Below are positions 32,031-45,067 of a stretch of 64,000 nucleotides of DNA, piece by piece. Origin of the DNA: Hymenoscyphus infarciens (Eukaryota; Ascomycota; Leotiomycetes; Helotiales; Helotiaceae); the NCBI GenBank assembly GCA_001414345.1, contig LLCB01000237.1:29380-93379 (forward strand), in the 5' to 3' direction. The notes beneath the pieces were generated by a model. The model searched no databases and was not told where the DNA came from. It saw only the letters and a list, made by a program, of their open reading frames with translations. Position 1 is the stretch's first letter. Every line of letters begins with the position of its first letter. The position numbers and the translations under genes were made by a program.

Positions 32031-33155
32031 TCACTTCTCATTCGGACCCTTAATCAGAACCTTGATGCCCTTCCCCTCCTTCACATCCTTGAAAGCCTGC
32101 TCGGCATTCTTAAACTCCACAGTCCCCGTAACCAACTTTTTCACATCCACCTTCCCACTAGCCACCAGCTCAACAGCAAGACTATAATCCCCACTTCCGT
32201 ACCTAAAACTACCCTTCACGGTTATCTCTTTCGTACAGAGTGCCATAATAGGGAAATTGATATCCGGCTTCCCCATTCCGCCTTGGACGTAGACACCGCC
32301 TCGTCGTACAACGTGGATGGAAGTTTGGATACTAGGTTCGGCGCCGGAGGCATCGATAACAGCATCCGCACCCCCCTCGATCCCTGTTTCTTTGAGCAGA
32401 CGAGCGGCATTTTCCTCAGCGGGAACTCGAGACGGGGTGAAAGTGTGGGTGGCGGCGAATTCTTTGGCAAATTCTAAACGCGGAGGTTGGATATCGACGG
32501 ATACGATTTTTGATGCGCCGTACGCTTTCGCTACTGCGCAACACAGGAGACCTACGGGACCAGCGCCCATGACTACAACTGTATTTCCGGGTTTGATCTC
32601 GGCTTGCTTCACGATGTGAACTGCTACCGCGAGGGGTTCTATGAGAGCACCTTCTTGTAAAGAAACGGATTCCGGGAGTTTGTAGCAGAAATCCTCCGGG
32701 CTGACCCAGAAGCCTGTGAGTGTCCCATCATAGGGCGGGGTGGCAGCGAAGATCATTTTATCGCACAAATTGTATTTTCCTGAGAGACAGGGTGTGCAGC
32801 GTCGACATGGTGTTCCTGGTTCGAGAGCCACTCTGTCTCCAACCTTTAAAGAGGTGACTGAGGATCCAATCTCAGTCACGGTGCCCGAGGATTCATGCCC
32901 CAATACCATGGGTTTCTCGACGACGAATGTTCCGATTTTCCCCTCGACCCAGTAGTGTACGTCTGAGCCGCAAATTCCGGTGTAGTTTACTGCTACCAAG
33001 ACATCGTGGGGGTCCTGAATTGTAGGTTTTGGGCGCTCGGAAAAGGAGACGTCGAAGGGTTTGTTGAGGATGAAGGAGAGGTTCTGGTTATCACTATTAG
33101 CTGGTGGCATGATGGAATGTGAGGTTGGATAGATACTCACATTCGATTCTGCCAT
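32031..33155 (-). CDS. xdhA: Xylitol dehydrogenase (D-xylulose reductase), zinc-dependent MDR family
   Basis: An uninterrupted ORF of 374 residues. Catalytic zinc ligands are Cys62 (GICGSDVHYW) and His87-Glu88 (GHESSG). The structural-zinc cysteines are 117, 120, 123 and 131 (PCRRCTPCLSGKYNLC). The Rossmann motif is GAGPVGL with SVDIQ after it, so NAD is the expected cofactor. YDGTLTGFWVSPEDFCYKLP is characteristic of fungal xylitol dehydrogenases. The enzyme oxidises xylitol to D-xylulose in D-xylose and L-arabinose catabolism in the cytosol. Sorbitol dehydrogenase is the close alternative. A second Met at residue 16 could be the real start. An L-arabinitol 4-dehydrogenase of the same pathway is encoded 25 kb away (57801-58936). 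Confidence 0.88.
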   Translation of the reverse strand: MAESNVSIYPTSHSIMPPANSDNQNLSFILNKPFDVSFSERPKPTIQDPHDVLVAVNYTGICGSDVHYWVEGKIGTFVVEKPMVLGHESSGTVTEIGSSVTSLKVGDRVALEPGTPCRRCTPCLSGKYNLCDKMIFAATPPYDGTLTGFWVSPEDFCYKLPESVSLQEGALIEPLAVAVHIVKQAEIKPGNTVVVMGAGPVGLLCCAVAKAYGASKIVSVDIQPPRLEFAKEFAATHTFTPSRVPAEENAARLLKETGIEGGADAVIDASGAEPSIQTSIHVVRRGGVYVQGGMGKPDINFPIMALCTKEITVKGSFRYGSGDYSLAVELVASGKVDVKKLVTGTVEFKNAEQAFKDVKEGKGIKVLIKGPNEK

Positions 33156-33596
33156 TGCGGATGATTTTTTTGTTGTAATTGTTGTGTCTCGATCTTCAGG
33201 AAATTTGATAGTTGTTGTAGATTGCTGAAATATGTTGACGACGAGATTTCCTTGTTGGTCTTTCCAAGTTTAGTAAGGAAGTTGTAGCTTGGGTGGCGAT
33301 GTGATGATTTTCGGTGCTAACTACCCCACTACTCTACTCGTAGAGGACAGGACCCCGCCATTGAAACGGGTAGGTCCGTATTTAACCAGATTTATCCGCT
33401 CCAATGAGAAATTGTGCTGTGAAAAAAGCAAGACTATGTGGCTCCCAACTGATGATAACGTTCTCCGGACTTCTGGCTGTTTGGAAGGGAAATGTAAAAT
33501 AAATTCGACTTGCTGAAAACCCGGGTTGTGGATTTCGGGGTTCGGGAGAGGGGTGAGTGATGTGTTGGTGTTGGTGTTGTACTTGTCTAGAACTAT
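33156..33596. other. Upstream region of the xylitol dehydrogenase gene
   Basis: This holds the promoter of the reverse-strand dehydrogenase. I looked for XlnR/AraR-type GGCTAA boxes and saw none. No gene is recognised. Confidence 0.3.
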
Positions 33597-34031
33597 CTAG
33601 TATTGCAGCCAATGATGAGGGAATATAAAATGAGCTACCCAAGCTAGCAGAACGATGCTGGGAAGCCCAATCGAGGAATATTGGTATACAGCAGAATTGG
33701 ACATGATACTCTCTGGGACAGGGGTAGGTGAAGAAACAATCGACGATAAAACAGGAGTACGCGACATAACAACGGATATAGAAGCTGGTCCTTCTTTGAC
33801 ATTTCCAGTGAGTGTAGAGTAGTTTGCCGAAACGACGCTGATGGCCGGGGTACAGAGTAAGGGTGTGCCTGGACGGGAGATGGTGACGGTTGGGATTGGG
33901 GTTGGGGTTGGGGTTGGGGCGAGAATTGTGAAAAAGGTGGTACTTGTTGAAGAGGCTGCGGCCATTGCGAGAGAAGATGTGGTGGAGACGACGAGAGTTG
34001 AGAGAGAAGAATTTTTGGAGAAAGATACCAA
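33597..34031 (-). CDS. Small Ser/Thr/Pro-rich protein, possibly surface-anchored
   Basis: This 144-residue ORF has an alternating Thr-Pro stretch (APTPTPTPIPT), many Ser/Thr residues suited to O-glycosylation and a hydrophobic C-terminal segment (GLPSIVLLAWVAHFIF). The N-terminus has a moderately hydrophobic region (LVVSTTSSLAMAAA) that could be a weak signal peptide. The pattern resembles small GPI-anchored cell-wall proteins. No homologue is recognised, and Thr-Pro coding partly reflects a GTTGGG simple repeat, so it may not be a gene. Confidence 0.35.
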   Translation of the reverse strand: MVSFSKNSSLSTLVVSTTSSLAMAAASSTSTTFFTILAPTPTPTPIPTVTISRPGTPLLCTPAISVVSANYSTLTGNVKEGPASISVVMSRTPVLSSIVSSPTPVPESIMSNSAVYQYSSIGLPSIVLLAWVAHFIFPHHWLQY

Positions 34032-35014
34032 ACAGCTTGAATGAAAAGATGATCAAATGAAGCTTTTCAAATGAACAGATGTGGGACTAATATACGAGCT
34101 AGGTACTCCAGATTGAGGCATAAATAGCCCAACGCGGGGTAAGGTTTGAAACAACTTTATTATGATGGTGCTGTCATGGTGTTGATGCTTTCAAACTTTG
34201 TTGAGAGAGCTCCGGCCCGGTCTCCGGGAGCTACTCGGAGCTATTGGCCCGATAAACGGTAAACCAGTGGTGGTAAACCAACATCTAGATCTTTCCGTAT
34301 CCTGCGGGACGGATTTCGGTTAACCTTTCGTTGCACTGTTGCACTTTCCGTCCCCGTTTCTAACAAGTTCATCATAGTTGAAGCTGGTCCTATGAAGTAA
34401 TTCTTCTCTATTTTATTATTGGTTTCTTTGTTTCTGTTACCTCTGATGCTTTCTCGGTTCTACTTTCTAGAATCGTACGCGGTTCTATTCTGTTTGCATC
34501 TTTCCGAGGTGCTTTTCAAGGGGAATTTCCTTACCTTTCCTTATGTATCTGAAAATGGCCATTTACATCACCACTCCTGGCTCATCATTCTATTGAATCA
34601 TCTGGTATGAACTTCCAGTTATTTCTTCTGATCTCCATATGTTAATTCTTCACATCCACTGAGGCGTTAGGTTGAATCACGAAATCCTTGAGCAGGCTTG
34701 CAGAGAGAACCCTTTTCCCTGCAGCGTGCCTATCGTATACCATCTTACTTCTTTGGCGTTTCTCTTGGCATCTTTTATTGGTTCTTAATCTTGGATAATT
34801 GGTAATTTCATTCAAGGAACAAGCCGTGATTGGGCACGTGAATCATCACCAACCAGGTCAGCACTCTTTCGCCCGACGCTTGAGCCACTGTGACTGGGAA
34901 CGAAACGAAACTCCGGTCATTCCATCAATTTCCATTCTCAACCTCAAGCAAAACACCAATCCATCTCCAACTTCATCAGATATACACATCGCAAATTCAA
35001 GAAGATCATCCATC
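34032..35014. other. Upstream region of the acyl-CoA synthetase gene
   Basis: No gene is recognised. A CCGAGG hexamer at 34504-34509 matches the core bound by fungal fatty-acid regulators (FarA/FarB, Cuf1/Ctf1-like), about 510 bp upstream of the synthetase. One hexamer is weak evidence. A GGTAAACC word is duplicated near 34257 and 34270. Confidence 0.3.
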
Positions 35015-37466
35015 ATGGCGCCAAATCTAAAAACCGCCTTCCTGGAGGCTCGCATGACCAACAAGCCGCCATTTACAGTCGAAGTTCCGGGGAGTTCTCC
35101 GGTGCCTGGTGAAACCATACCCCGCCGTAGTGTCCGATCACCAGAAAAGCTTCTAGTTTCCCCTGATGAGGAGAACATCGCCACAGTTTTCGACATCGTC
35201 AGGAGTAGTGCCAAGAAGTATGGGGATCGAAAGGCGGTTGGCTCGAGAAAACTCATCCAAAAACACCATGAAACGAAGAAAGTGAAAAAGATGGTGGATG
35301 GGAAGGTCCAGGAGGTTGACAAGATGTGGACTTATTTTGAATTGAGTGGGTATAGTTATTTGAGCTTCAAGGAGTATGAGACTTTGGTTTTGCAGTTGGG
35401 TGCTGGGTTGAGAAATCTGGGACTGAAGGCTGAGGATAGAGTGCATATGTTTGCTGCTACGAGGTGAGTTATTACGACAAAATTCTGACCTCATCTAATA
35501 AGAATGTAGTTCTCACTGGCTTTCGATGGCTCATGGAGTCATGTCTCAGTCGATGGCAATAGTTACAGCATACGATACCCTCGGTGAGGCCGGACTTCGT
35601 TCATCACTAATAGCTACCCGGGCCAAAGCTATCTTTTTGGAACCTCATCTTATCAAAACCTTCATCAATACTTTGAAAGATGCGAAAGATATCCAATTCA
35701 TCATTTACAACACTGATGCTGAGCACGAAATTGATGAAGCCGATCTACAGACGTTAAGAGATTCTCATGATCACCTGACCGTTCTCAGCTACGAGGATTT
35801 GAGACAGACAGGCGCTGTAAATCCAGTCAGTGCTGTACCTCCGAAGAGCGAAGACCTGGCTTGTATCATGTATACTTCCGGTTCTGGAGGTACACCTAAA
35901 GGAGTTGAGTTGACACATGCAAATGTTGTTGCAGCTGGTAAGTACAATGCGTAAATGTGTGGGGAGTGACAAGGCTGACTTTTCAATAGTTGCTGGAGCA
36001 GACAGTTCGGTGGGAGATTACCTAGGACCTGGTGACTCTCTTTTAACATACCTACCCTTAGCTCATATTTTCGAATTTGTGTTTGAGAATGCATGTCTTT
36101 ACTGGGGAGGAACCATGGGTTACGGTTCTATCCGCACACTCTCGCAAGCCAATTGCCGGAATTGCAAGGGTGATATCGAAGAATTTAAGCCCACTCTTCT
36201 AGTTGGAATCCCAGCAGTCTGGGAACAAGTCAAGAAAGGTATCGTCGCGAGAGTTGAAGGTGGTAGCCCTATTGCTAAGAAGATCTTCTGGGGTGCTTAT
36301 GCTTTGAAGAAGTAAGTCTTGCAATTCTAAGCATACAGGTTGTCAATTACTGACAATTGTAGATTTCTCATGGCAAACAAACTCCCCGGATCCGCAATTT
36401 TGGATATCATTGTATTCAACAAGGTGAAAGCAGCTACCGGAGGACGTCTGAGATTTTGTATGAACGGCGCTGCACAAGTTGCTAGGGAAACACAGCTCTT
36501 CATTTCCCTCGCCATAGCCCCTATGATAAATGGCTACGGAATGACCGAAACCTCAGCGTAAGTTCCCTCTTCCCTCCCATTCTATCCTTACTTCTCATGT
36601 TCATCAAGCTTACTAACAACCCCCACAGAATGGGCGCCCTCTGCAACCCCGGAGCATGGACTGTCGATGCACACGGCGACATTCCCGCAACAATCGAGAT
36701 AAAACTCGTCGACTTCCCCGACGCGGGCTACTACTCCACAAACAAACCTCACGCCCAAGGAGAAATTTGGATCAGAGGTCCTAGCGTGATGAAGCGATAT
36801 TATCAAGACGAGCAACAGACGAGAGATGCGATTGCCGAGGGAGGCTGGTTCATGACCGGGGATATCGGGGAGTTTGATAGTAATGGCCATTTGAAGGTTA
36901 TTGACCGGAAGAAGAACTTGGTTAAGACTTTGAATGGGGAGTATATTGCTTTGGAGAAGGTTTGTTTCACTTCCCCTTCGTTGTCATTTCCTATGAAGTG
37001 GAAGATCACGGGATTTGCTAACAATAGCGCACACTAGCTCGAATCAGTGTACCGCTCTGCGACCATAGTAGCCAACCTTTGCGTCTACGCCTCAATCACA
37101 GAAACAAACCCAATCGTCATCATCGTTCCAGCCGAACCTGCACTTATCGCTCTCGCCAAATCCCTTGGAGTGGAAGGTCATGGAATCGGTGATCTGGTTC
37201 ACGATCCAAAGATCCAAGAAGAAGTCCTCAAACAAGTCCAAGCCATCGGGAAAAAAGCTGGATTGTCAAGTATGGAGATTGTAGTTGGGATTGTGCTCGC
37301 CGATGAAGAGTGGACCCCTGTTAATGTGAGTACCCTTTTAGAAAATGGATAGGGGGAATGCGTACTGATAATTGAATAGGGATTGGTTACTGCGACGAAT
37401 AAATTGAATCGTAGGGGCATTGTGGAGAAGTATAAGGGTGAGATTGAGAGGGCTTATAAGAAGTAG
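35015..37466 (+). CDS. Long-chain acyl-CoA synthetase (Faa1/Faa4 type)
   Basis: Seven exons: 35015-35463, 35510-35937, 35990-36311, 36363-36557, 36629-36959, 37038-37325 and 37380-37466. They encode 699 residues, the usual size. All introns are 46-78 nt with good consensus and fitting phases. The AMP-binding loop is YTSGSGGTPKG (271-281). Later motifs are YLPLAHIFE, NGYGMTETSA, the fatty-acyl signature region around GGWFMTGDIGEFD and DRKKNLVKTLNGEYIALEK. The protein ends KLNRRGIVEKYK. It activates long-chain fatty acids to acyl-CoA with ATP, at ER, lipid-droplet or peroxisomal membranes; no terminal peroxisomal tripeptide is seen (ends YKK). The start at 35015 (CATCATGG) has a good context. 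Confidence 0.92.
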
Positions 37467-40400
37467 ATATACCATCCTTCGTTCTGGGACTGTATTTGTT
37501 CATTGGGTATTCTGGTTATAGGAATCAGGGGTGATGTTTAGTTCATTCTCGTTGGCGTCGGGATTTTGAGCGAGCCGATGGAATTTGATAATTTGGTTTA
37601 TCGGTGGCGACTTGCGAGTTGGCTTGGGATTTCGGCGAGATATTATTAATAATCTTTTTTTTTTCCATAAGGGATATGCTCTTGTGTTATTTTGGGGGTC
37701 CTACTTGGAGTTTGGTGGAGGATCACGTAAGTTTTTGATACCTGATGAAGGATTAGTTCTTTCCAGGGTAGCATTAAACACGGCTCAACTTGTATTCCGT
37801 AAAGTCAACTGTCGCGGAAACCGAAGAACGAGGGAAATATGAAGAACCTGAATGTCTAAGACGTAAGCACATTACATGAGCCTCCCAAGGTTAATGACCA
37901 CTACTCTACTCTACTCATAGTACTCTGAGTAACTCTGAGTAGTACTTTGTGTAGTACGGACCGATTGGGGCCGTGGCTCGGAGTAGCGTCGGGTAGCGCT
38001 CCTAGGCTACCGGCAGCTTAAGCGAGATCTCCTTTGTACTCTATTTACTACGTAACTTCTTTGTTTAAATTCTTAATAAACTAGCTATTAATTATATGAT
38101 AATAAAAATAAGTACTTACTATATACAGGAAAGCTAAAGAGGATGACTTTGAAGACAACTCTTGTGTACTTTAGTTAGTTATTTGTTTCTATTTATAGTC
38201 TACTACTTAAAGTACTACTTGGGTACCTAAGCATTTCTTCTTATACTATTATTTACCTTGAAGCTAGTATTGTATCACAACTGTTCAAGTTCATTCGAGG
38301 TACTTTCTTCAAATGGCAGAGGAGGGAGACTCGAAAACGAGAATTGTTGAATTTTAGTATGGTACTATTGTAATTCTCGTGAAAAATTGTTCGGAATTGT
38401 ACGGATCTGCTTCCTAGCCCGTCAACAATTTAAGAAAATAATTGAAGGCGGGCGGGGACAGAAAACAACGTCCCACTTTCCACCCGCGCGCAAAAGACCG
38501 GCAGTGTGTTCACAAGAGACGAGAAAAATAGACAAAATATGTAGAATAAGATTCTGATAGCTAGTTAACACGGCAAGAGAACCTCTTTTAGTTTCTTTGT
38601 CATCTTGTAGTTTTAATTGAGATTCAAGACCATTTTCCGAGGAACAGAAATGGACGTTTTTCCGTCCTGGTAGAAGCTGGGTTAGTTGAGAATGCTCATG
38701 GAGCCATTGGTATTATGTGTGCACGTTGTGTGGGTCGTGGTTGCGATTTAATGGAATAAAATCAATGATAGAGATTATTCTATATTTACGGCGTCTGTTA
38801 CGGCCACTTCCAAGCGATTCTTCAAAAGGACATCTCGAATTCACTATTTACTTCTCAGCTTATCCCTGACAGCGTCGGAGAGAGTTGAGAGAAGAATTGA
38901 ATAAGCTGGAGTGAGACTTTCGGGCTATGTAGAACTTGAATGCAACCCAGAATCTATCAAAAAGAGGTTCTGAGCGATTTATAATCCCACCAGGCTGCCG
39001 CAGAATTGGGAACACATTCAATCAACTTATTAAAACAGCATTATTGTATAATGGTTGCGCGTAAGCTACACAAATGGTCGATGAATATGGGGCCAAAAAG
39101 ATGCGAAGAGTAAGCCATCATACGGTAAGTCACGAGTAAGCCGCAAGTGTAGCAGAATGCGCTGATCAGAATAAGTATCACCATGGCACAAGTCTGAAGA
39201 AGTAGTTGAATTAATGAGTATCTGATGGTATAGAAATAACGTCTAAAGAGAGTTGCGAGTACGCTGTCATTCAAAATGACCGCTCCTTTCATTCCCAATG
39301 ATCCAGAAAATCGTAAAAACCAGTGAACATATCCAGCAGACCACAAAGTGGTACCCTTTGAATTAAAGTATGACAAGACAAGGTCGGGTCCCCCGCCATC
39401 CATGTCAACGAAATTCCAGCATGACGCACATGAACATTTACGTTGTATTAAATTACTTGCCATAACGTTGCTGCGCGAATAGTAAGACTTGGAAAGGATC
39501 ACCTTTCGGTAGGAGATGCGGAGAAGTTCCCCATAATGCTTTTAATATATGTCTGCATATTTAAGCGTCCGTATTTCGCGACTCGCACGCTTCCGAACGT
39601 GGTGTTTGCTCCAAAATGTTCTTGCCAGCTGAAAACTCGTGGATGGAGGGGAAGTATAGCCGCATGTATTATCTATGACATTGTATGCTAGGCATAGGGA
39701 CCCGGACGCAGAGCATGCTACAAAGAGGAGTTAGTCTATGTGCTTTGATATATTGCAGGATTGAATCCAGACTTGAACATCTGGTTGAGCCACTCAGGCA
39801 AGCAGAAGTCACAAGTAACGAAGGCAAAAGACCGAGATATAATATGAAAGCAGGCCATCTACATCTCGTGACGGACCCACCTGGAGCTAATTCAGCTTTC
39901 AATTTACAGTCTCATAAAGATAAAAAGCTGCATCAACGACTCCATCCGATACTCAATTATGGTAAGAACTCTGATATGTAGAACCCCCCCCCCAAAAGAC
40001 AAAGGAAATAAATTGCACAACAAGTAGTCATCTTCACGTGGACCATCTTCTCCATCAAAAGCGCAACAACACGTTCCGAAGATGAAATCAGACATGAAGG
40101 GGATCTCGCAATATGAATAAACAACCTCAAAATACACCTACCTTGACGCTGACGACCTTGGGCATTTAGCCTGCTATGTTGGTAGAGGTTGGTAAGAGTT
40201 GTCTGAACTGTGGTGTATATTAAGTTCGTGGGTAGTTTCAGGTAAAAATAGTGGGGCCATTCAGCCTGCTCTTCAGTCCTTATCAGATGATTCAAGTGTA
40301 TTCTCTGGAAGCAGCACCATCTTGTCCTTGATGCTGTCGATGGCAAAATTCTAGATAAAGATGGTGTTCATGATCTAAATTGTTAATATATGAGCTGAGT

Positions 40401-41423
40401 TGGGGGCCAAAGTAGTTCGTGTGATGAAATAAATACCGGGATCGACGATGGACAATATATCGACAATATATCGATGGTATGTAGTATCCGCCAGACAATT
40501 CGGTGTGCTGGCCAAGCGGTGATATGTTCGTTGCGCAGAGTTTGCTGGAACAGAAACGTGGTTGGGGTATTAGCACATAAGTGACGAGAAAGTATGTCGT
40601 TAGCGTATCAATACCATGGGGTATGAAAATTTGAACTTTTCTTAACATTGAACTTGTACCAAATACAATCCATTGAATCCCTCTGTATTGGGAAGGAAGA
40701 GCGGAGAAATGACGAGAGGTAACGAACTTATGTCGTTTTGATAAGTGCAGCTGAAAGCATTGCCGTTTAGTTGTCTGTCACAAAGAGCGGTAAGCGATAA
40801 CGATTTTGAAAATGACACAAGCAGACGACCGGTTGGATGGAAGTTAATCCGGAGAATTTGGTTCTCATAGCATAAGAATACCGGTATCATTCTCGAGAAA
40901 TACGAGCAAGTGAAGTAATTCCTAATCGAGAAATCCGGAGGCACACCCTCCGTTTCGAGACCCACCAGTATGGGTACGGATCGCCAACAGGTTCCGTGGA
41001 TTGCCCTCGTATGCTCGTACTGAGCGTGAACGGCAATTCTTTCGTGGGGGTCTTGATGGGACTCCCATCAAGGGAGTGATGAGTTTTTGAGATTTCTTGA
41101 TAGAGAAGAATTCTTTTGAATTCCTTGTCGATTGAGACTTTCAGGTTGAAGTTGTGCTGTTTTGAGAAGTCCCACGCACCACGAGTGTGCTAGGTTAACT
41201 CTAGGGCACATCTTCTGCTTTAGCAGCAAGCCGCTGCCAGCTTTTCAATTGTCGTCTGGTGCTTCTGGAAGCTCTCTGGTGCTTGCTTCGATGCAAGCGG
41301 GGGTCTTTCGGGTATCCGATCGGGTTGTGGCTGCAGTTTCGTGCAGGTACTGCGCTGCTGCGGACATGCATTTCTTGAAGACCAGGAAGTCGGATTGTCA
41401 ACGTCGCGAAATTCAGATGACCG
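37467..41423. other. Long gene-poor interval
   Basis: No gene could be supported in almost 4 kb. Simple motifs occur: ACTCT/AGTACT-rich words at 37899-37955, a duplicated CAATATATCGA at 40450-40475 and a poly-T at 37658-37666. The largest ORF is 39041-39502 on the reverse strand (153 residues). It has one very hydrophobic segment (LLLQTCAMVILILISAFCY) and no recognised relative, so I do not call it a gene. Base composition shifts to AT-rich around 38030-38300. Confidence 0.4.
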
Positions 41424-41480
41424 AGTAGCAACTATCGTGGTCGTGGTCGTGGGCGTGGGCGTGGTCGGGGTCGGGGGATG
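41424..41480. repeat. GTGGTC/GGGCGT-type microsatellite
   Basis: Imperfect GTGGTCGTGGTC, GGGCGTGGGCGT and GGTCGGGGTCGG units follow one another. On the reverse strand they read as a Pro-Arg repeat, which explains the odd PRPRPR tail of an overlapping ORF. Confidence 0.6.
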
Positions 41481-41552
41481 AAATGGAAGTAGGTAGATGC
41501 AGATGTCGTCGTCTCGAAAGTAAGGCAAGAGGTTGGACCCCTGTGATGATGA

Positions 41553-41897
41553 TTATTGTTTCTTCCTTGCCTTCTTCTCGATAGAAGTCCGGGCATCAAA
41601 ATTCTCCCACCAAAACTCGTCCCATCCCACAATACCCACAACATCGTTCGAAGCAAGCCGAATGCCTGCCTCTCTGAGGTTGCTCTTGGAACCTCCATGT
41701 GCGAAGAAACAGCTGCCGAAGACAATCGCCCCGACCCGATTCGATGACAGGTCTCTGCTCGGCAGGTTTCTTGCTCGCACACCAACCCCCTTAGCCCTAT
41801 CGTTCCTTCCTCCGAGAACAAACATCGTGCCCCGCAATTGGACATCCCAAAAACCTAGACGACTGTGCCTCCTTGTCGTGGTGTTGTCTAAATCCAC
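41553..41897 (-). CDS. Small hypothetical protein
   Basis: This 114-residue ORF has a balanced composition and a Lys-rich end (SIEKKARKKQ). Its middle (RVGAIVFGSCFFAHGG, VVGIVGWDEFWWENF) looks more protein-like than its neighbours. I recognise no family. Forward ORFs overlap the same DNA (41533-42063), so the true coding strand is uncertain, and it may be no gene at all. Confidence 0.3.
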   Translation of the reverse strand: MDLDNTTTRRHSRLGFWDVQLRGTMFVLGGRNDRAKGVGVRARNLPSRDLSSNRVGAIVFGSCFFAHGGSKSNLREAGIRLASNDVVGIVGWDEFWWENFDARTSIEKKARKKQ

Positions 41898-42446
41898 CTC
41901 TACCCCTCGAATCCATCGAACCCCTCAATTTACGAGGACGACACGTCCACAACTCCCCCCACGCTCACCAACATGCCAATCTACCTCCACACCGACAGAT
42001 CCAAAGCAGCTCACATTGACCGGGATTAGTGTCAACAATCATAGCGTCAAGCTATGGTTGTGATGTCGTTACCGTTCCCTCATCGAATGATTTGAGTTTC
42101 TCTTGATCGATACCGGCATAAAACCAGAAAGGGATTGAAGCTTGTGCTGCCTCTGTGTTGGCTTCCTTTGAATTCGACATAGTGTCCCCGCATCTTGGAA
42201 GGCATTCATACATACAACTATATCTTCCGTTAGATCACAAGCTCTTGTCAACTATCCGCTTCTTGAAAGCATCATCCTTGAAAAGAATAGCTAGCTCCAG
42301 GGCAGGGAGCAACATCCTTGGAACGGAACTGACCTGCATACTTCCTTCTTTTACCAACCTCCACACTGAAGTATAAATAAGTTCCAAGAAAACGGATGGA
42401 TGTTGTCATCTCTCACACACATCATCCTTTTCAACTCTTCACCAAA

Positions 42447-45067
42447 ATGTCAAAACATCTGGTCATCCCCGTCAACGAGGGCTGGACCTTTAAACAAGCA
42501 GACAAGAAGGAAGCCAAATTTCTCCCCGTTGCTCAATTCCCTACCAATATTCATCTCGACCTCATTGCCAACGATATCATTCCTGACCCATTCATGGGAA
42601 TGAATGAGAATGACGTTCAATGGGTCGGCGAAGTCCCTTGGATCTACAAGACTTCCTTCCCATCGCCGACTCTTTCGACAGAGGAACGAAGAACTGTGAC
42701 GGTGGTATTGGCGTTTGATGGCCTGGATACTTTTGCCACTGTGGTACTAAACGGCAATGTAATCTTGAAAACAGAGAATATGTTTATACCCGAACGAGTG
42801 GATGTTACGACATACTTGAAGAAAGAAGGCGACAATGAGCTAGAGATCACTTTCGAGAGCGCTTATCTCAAAGGATGCACTCTCTTAGAGAAATACCCCG
42901 ACCACCACTGGGGATGTTGGAACGGTGATAGCTCAAGGCTTGCTGTTCGAAAGGCACAATACCACTGGGTATTCACCCAACCCTTCAAAGTATCCTCATT
43001 ATGCTGATATGTGAATAGGGATGGGACTGGGGACCAATGCTAATGACTTGTGGACCATGGAGACCAATCAACCTCGAAATCTTTTCTTCCCGTATATCGG
43101 ATCTTTATTTCACCTCAGATGTCGACAAGTCTCTCAAAACAGCTATTTTGGTTGCAAAAGCTGATATTGAGGGAGATGCATCGGAAGTAAAGTTCGATAT
43201 ATCGATAGATGGCAAGGAGGTGGGATCAGAGGCCGTGAAAACTTCCAAAGGTCTCGCATCTCATACCTTTACCATCGAAAACCCAAGGTTGTGGTATCCA
43301 ATTCGATATGGAGACCAACCCCTTTACTCCATCACTGCTACCCTCATTCAGAATAAAACTAAGATCAGCACGGTATCCAAGAAATCCGGCTTAAGACGAG
43401 CAGAACTCATTCAACGCCCCATGAAGGGACAGCCGGGAACAACATTCTTCTTCCAGATAAACAACATCCCAATATTCTGCGGGGGTAGTGACTGGATTCC
43501 TGCCGATAACTTTATCCCTCGTATTACCAAGGAGAAGTATTATGACTGGGTTAAGCTGGTCGCTGAAGGTAATCAGTTTATGATTCGAGTCTGGGGTGGT
43601 GGTGTGTACGAAGAGCAAGCGTTTTATGACGCATGTGACGAACTTGGAATTCTCGTCTGGCAAGACTTCATGTTTGGCTGTGGTAACTATCCCGCTTTCC
43701 CGGAGATTCTGGCGTCGATAAAGATAGAGGCGGAGGAGAACGTGAAACTTCTTCGGCATCATCCTTCGATTGTCATCTGGGCTGGTAACAATGAGGATTA
43801 TCAGTACCAAGAATCGGAAGGACTCACATACGATTTTGAGAACAAAGATCCCGAAAGCTGGCTCAAAACGAGTTTCCCTGCCAGATACATCTACGAAAAG
43901 ATTCTTGCCGATGCATGTGAAGAGTTGATACCAGATACATACTACCATTTTGGGAGCCCATGGGGTGGTAAAGACACCAGAGATCCGACAGTCGGAGACA
44001 TCCACCAGTGGAACGTTTGGCACGGCACCCAAGAGAAATATCAGAATTTCGACAAGCTTGTTGGACGTTTCGTCTCGGAATTTGGTATGGAAGCATTTCC
44101 AAATATCAAGACCATTGAAGCTTTTCTTCCTCTCGGCAAAGAGGACCCAGACCGGTTCGCTCAATCATCCACAGTCGACTTCCACAACAAAGCTGATGGC
44201 CATGAACGTCGCATCGCCTTGTATCTCGTTGAGAATTTCCGTTATGCACCAGACCCGCTGGAACAATTCATTTATTGCACCCAACTCATGCAAGCAGAGT
44301 GTCTAGCAAGCGCTTATCGTCTCTGGAAACGGCAATGGAAAGGCCCGGGAAGAGAGTACTGCGGCGGTGCTCTTGTTTGGCAAATTAATGATTGCTGGCC
44401 AGTCACCTCTTGGGCAATCGTCGACTTTTTCCTTCGTCCCAAGCACGCATACCACACTGTCAAGCGTGAAATGGCCCCCATATCTCTCGGCGTAACCAGG
44501 ACGGAGCATGTTGTACCCAAAGATAAGCACACTCGTGCCTTTATGAAGAAGACAACGAAGATCGAGATTTGGGGTTCGAATTTGACTCTTGATGACCTGA
44601 CTGTCGACGTTGTAGTCAAGGCTTTTGACGCTATCAGCGGAGAAGAAACTTACTCCAAGACCGTCAAGACATCTTTTCTTCTCCCAGATAATCAAAGCAC
44701 CGAGATTATCGACTTCCTCGTTCCAGTCCGCGAGAAGGATGTCGATGAGGAAAAGAGAACAGTAGTTGCGGCCTATCTGTTCCAAGATGGGAAACAGATT
44801 GCGAGGTATATCAACTGGCCAGAGCCGCTGAAATATCTTCATCTGCAGAAACCTAAGCGACTTCGGGCAGAATTGAGCAGCGATGGAAAGGTTGTGGAGA
44901 TCAGCGCTGATATTGTGATCAAAGGACTCGCGCTGGAGTCTGACGATGATGATGTTGTCTTTGACGATAATTTGGTCGATATTGTGCCTGGAGAGGTGGT
45001 GTACATTGGCGTCAAGGGCGCGAAGAAATTGACTAAGATTGAGACGAGGTATCTTGGGATGGTTTGA
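42447..45067 (+). CDS. mndB: Beta-mannosidase, intracellular (GH2, MndB type)
   Basis: Two exons, 42447-42968 and 43019-45067, encode 856 residues. Removing the 50-nt intron restores QYHWGWDWGPMLMTCGPWRP, a hallmark of beta-mannosidases. The first ~170 residues form the GH2 sugar-binding domain. The catalytic barrel carries the acid/base Glu433 in WAGNNEDYQ and the nucleophile Glu528 in VSEFGMEAF. There is no signal peptide, and the length fits the MndB clade. It removes terminal beta-1,4-linked mannose from manno-oligosaccharides taken up by the cell. A secreted relative with a signal peptide is encoded at 53089-56015 on the opposite strand. Confidence 0.93.

Noticed and set aside
39041..39502. 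153-residue reverse ORF with a hydrophobic segment as a membrane protein
   Set aside because: It lacks homology, splice partners and codon features, and lies in a 4-kb interval with no other coding signal.
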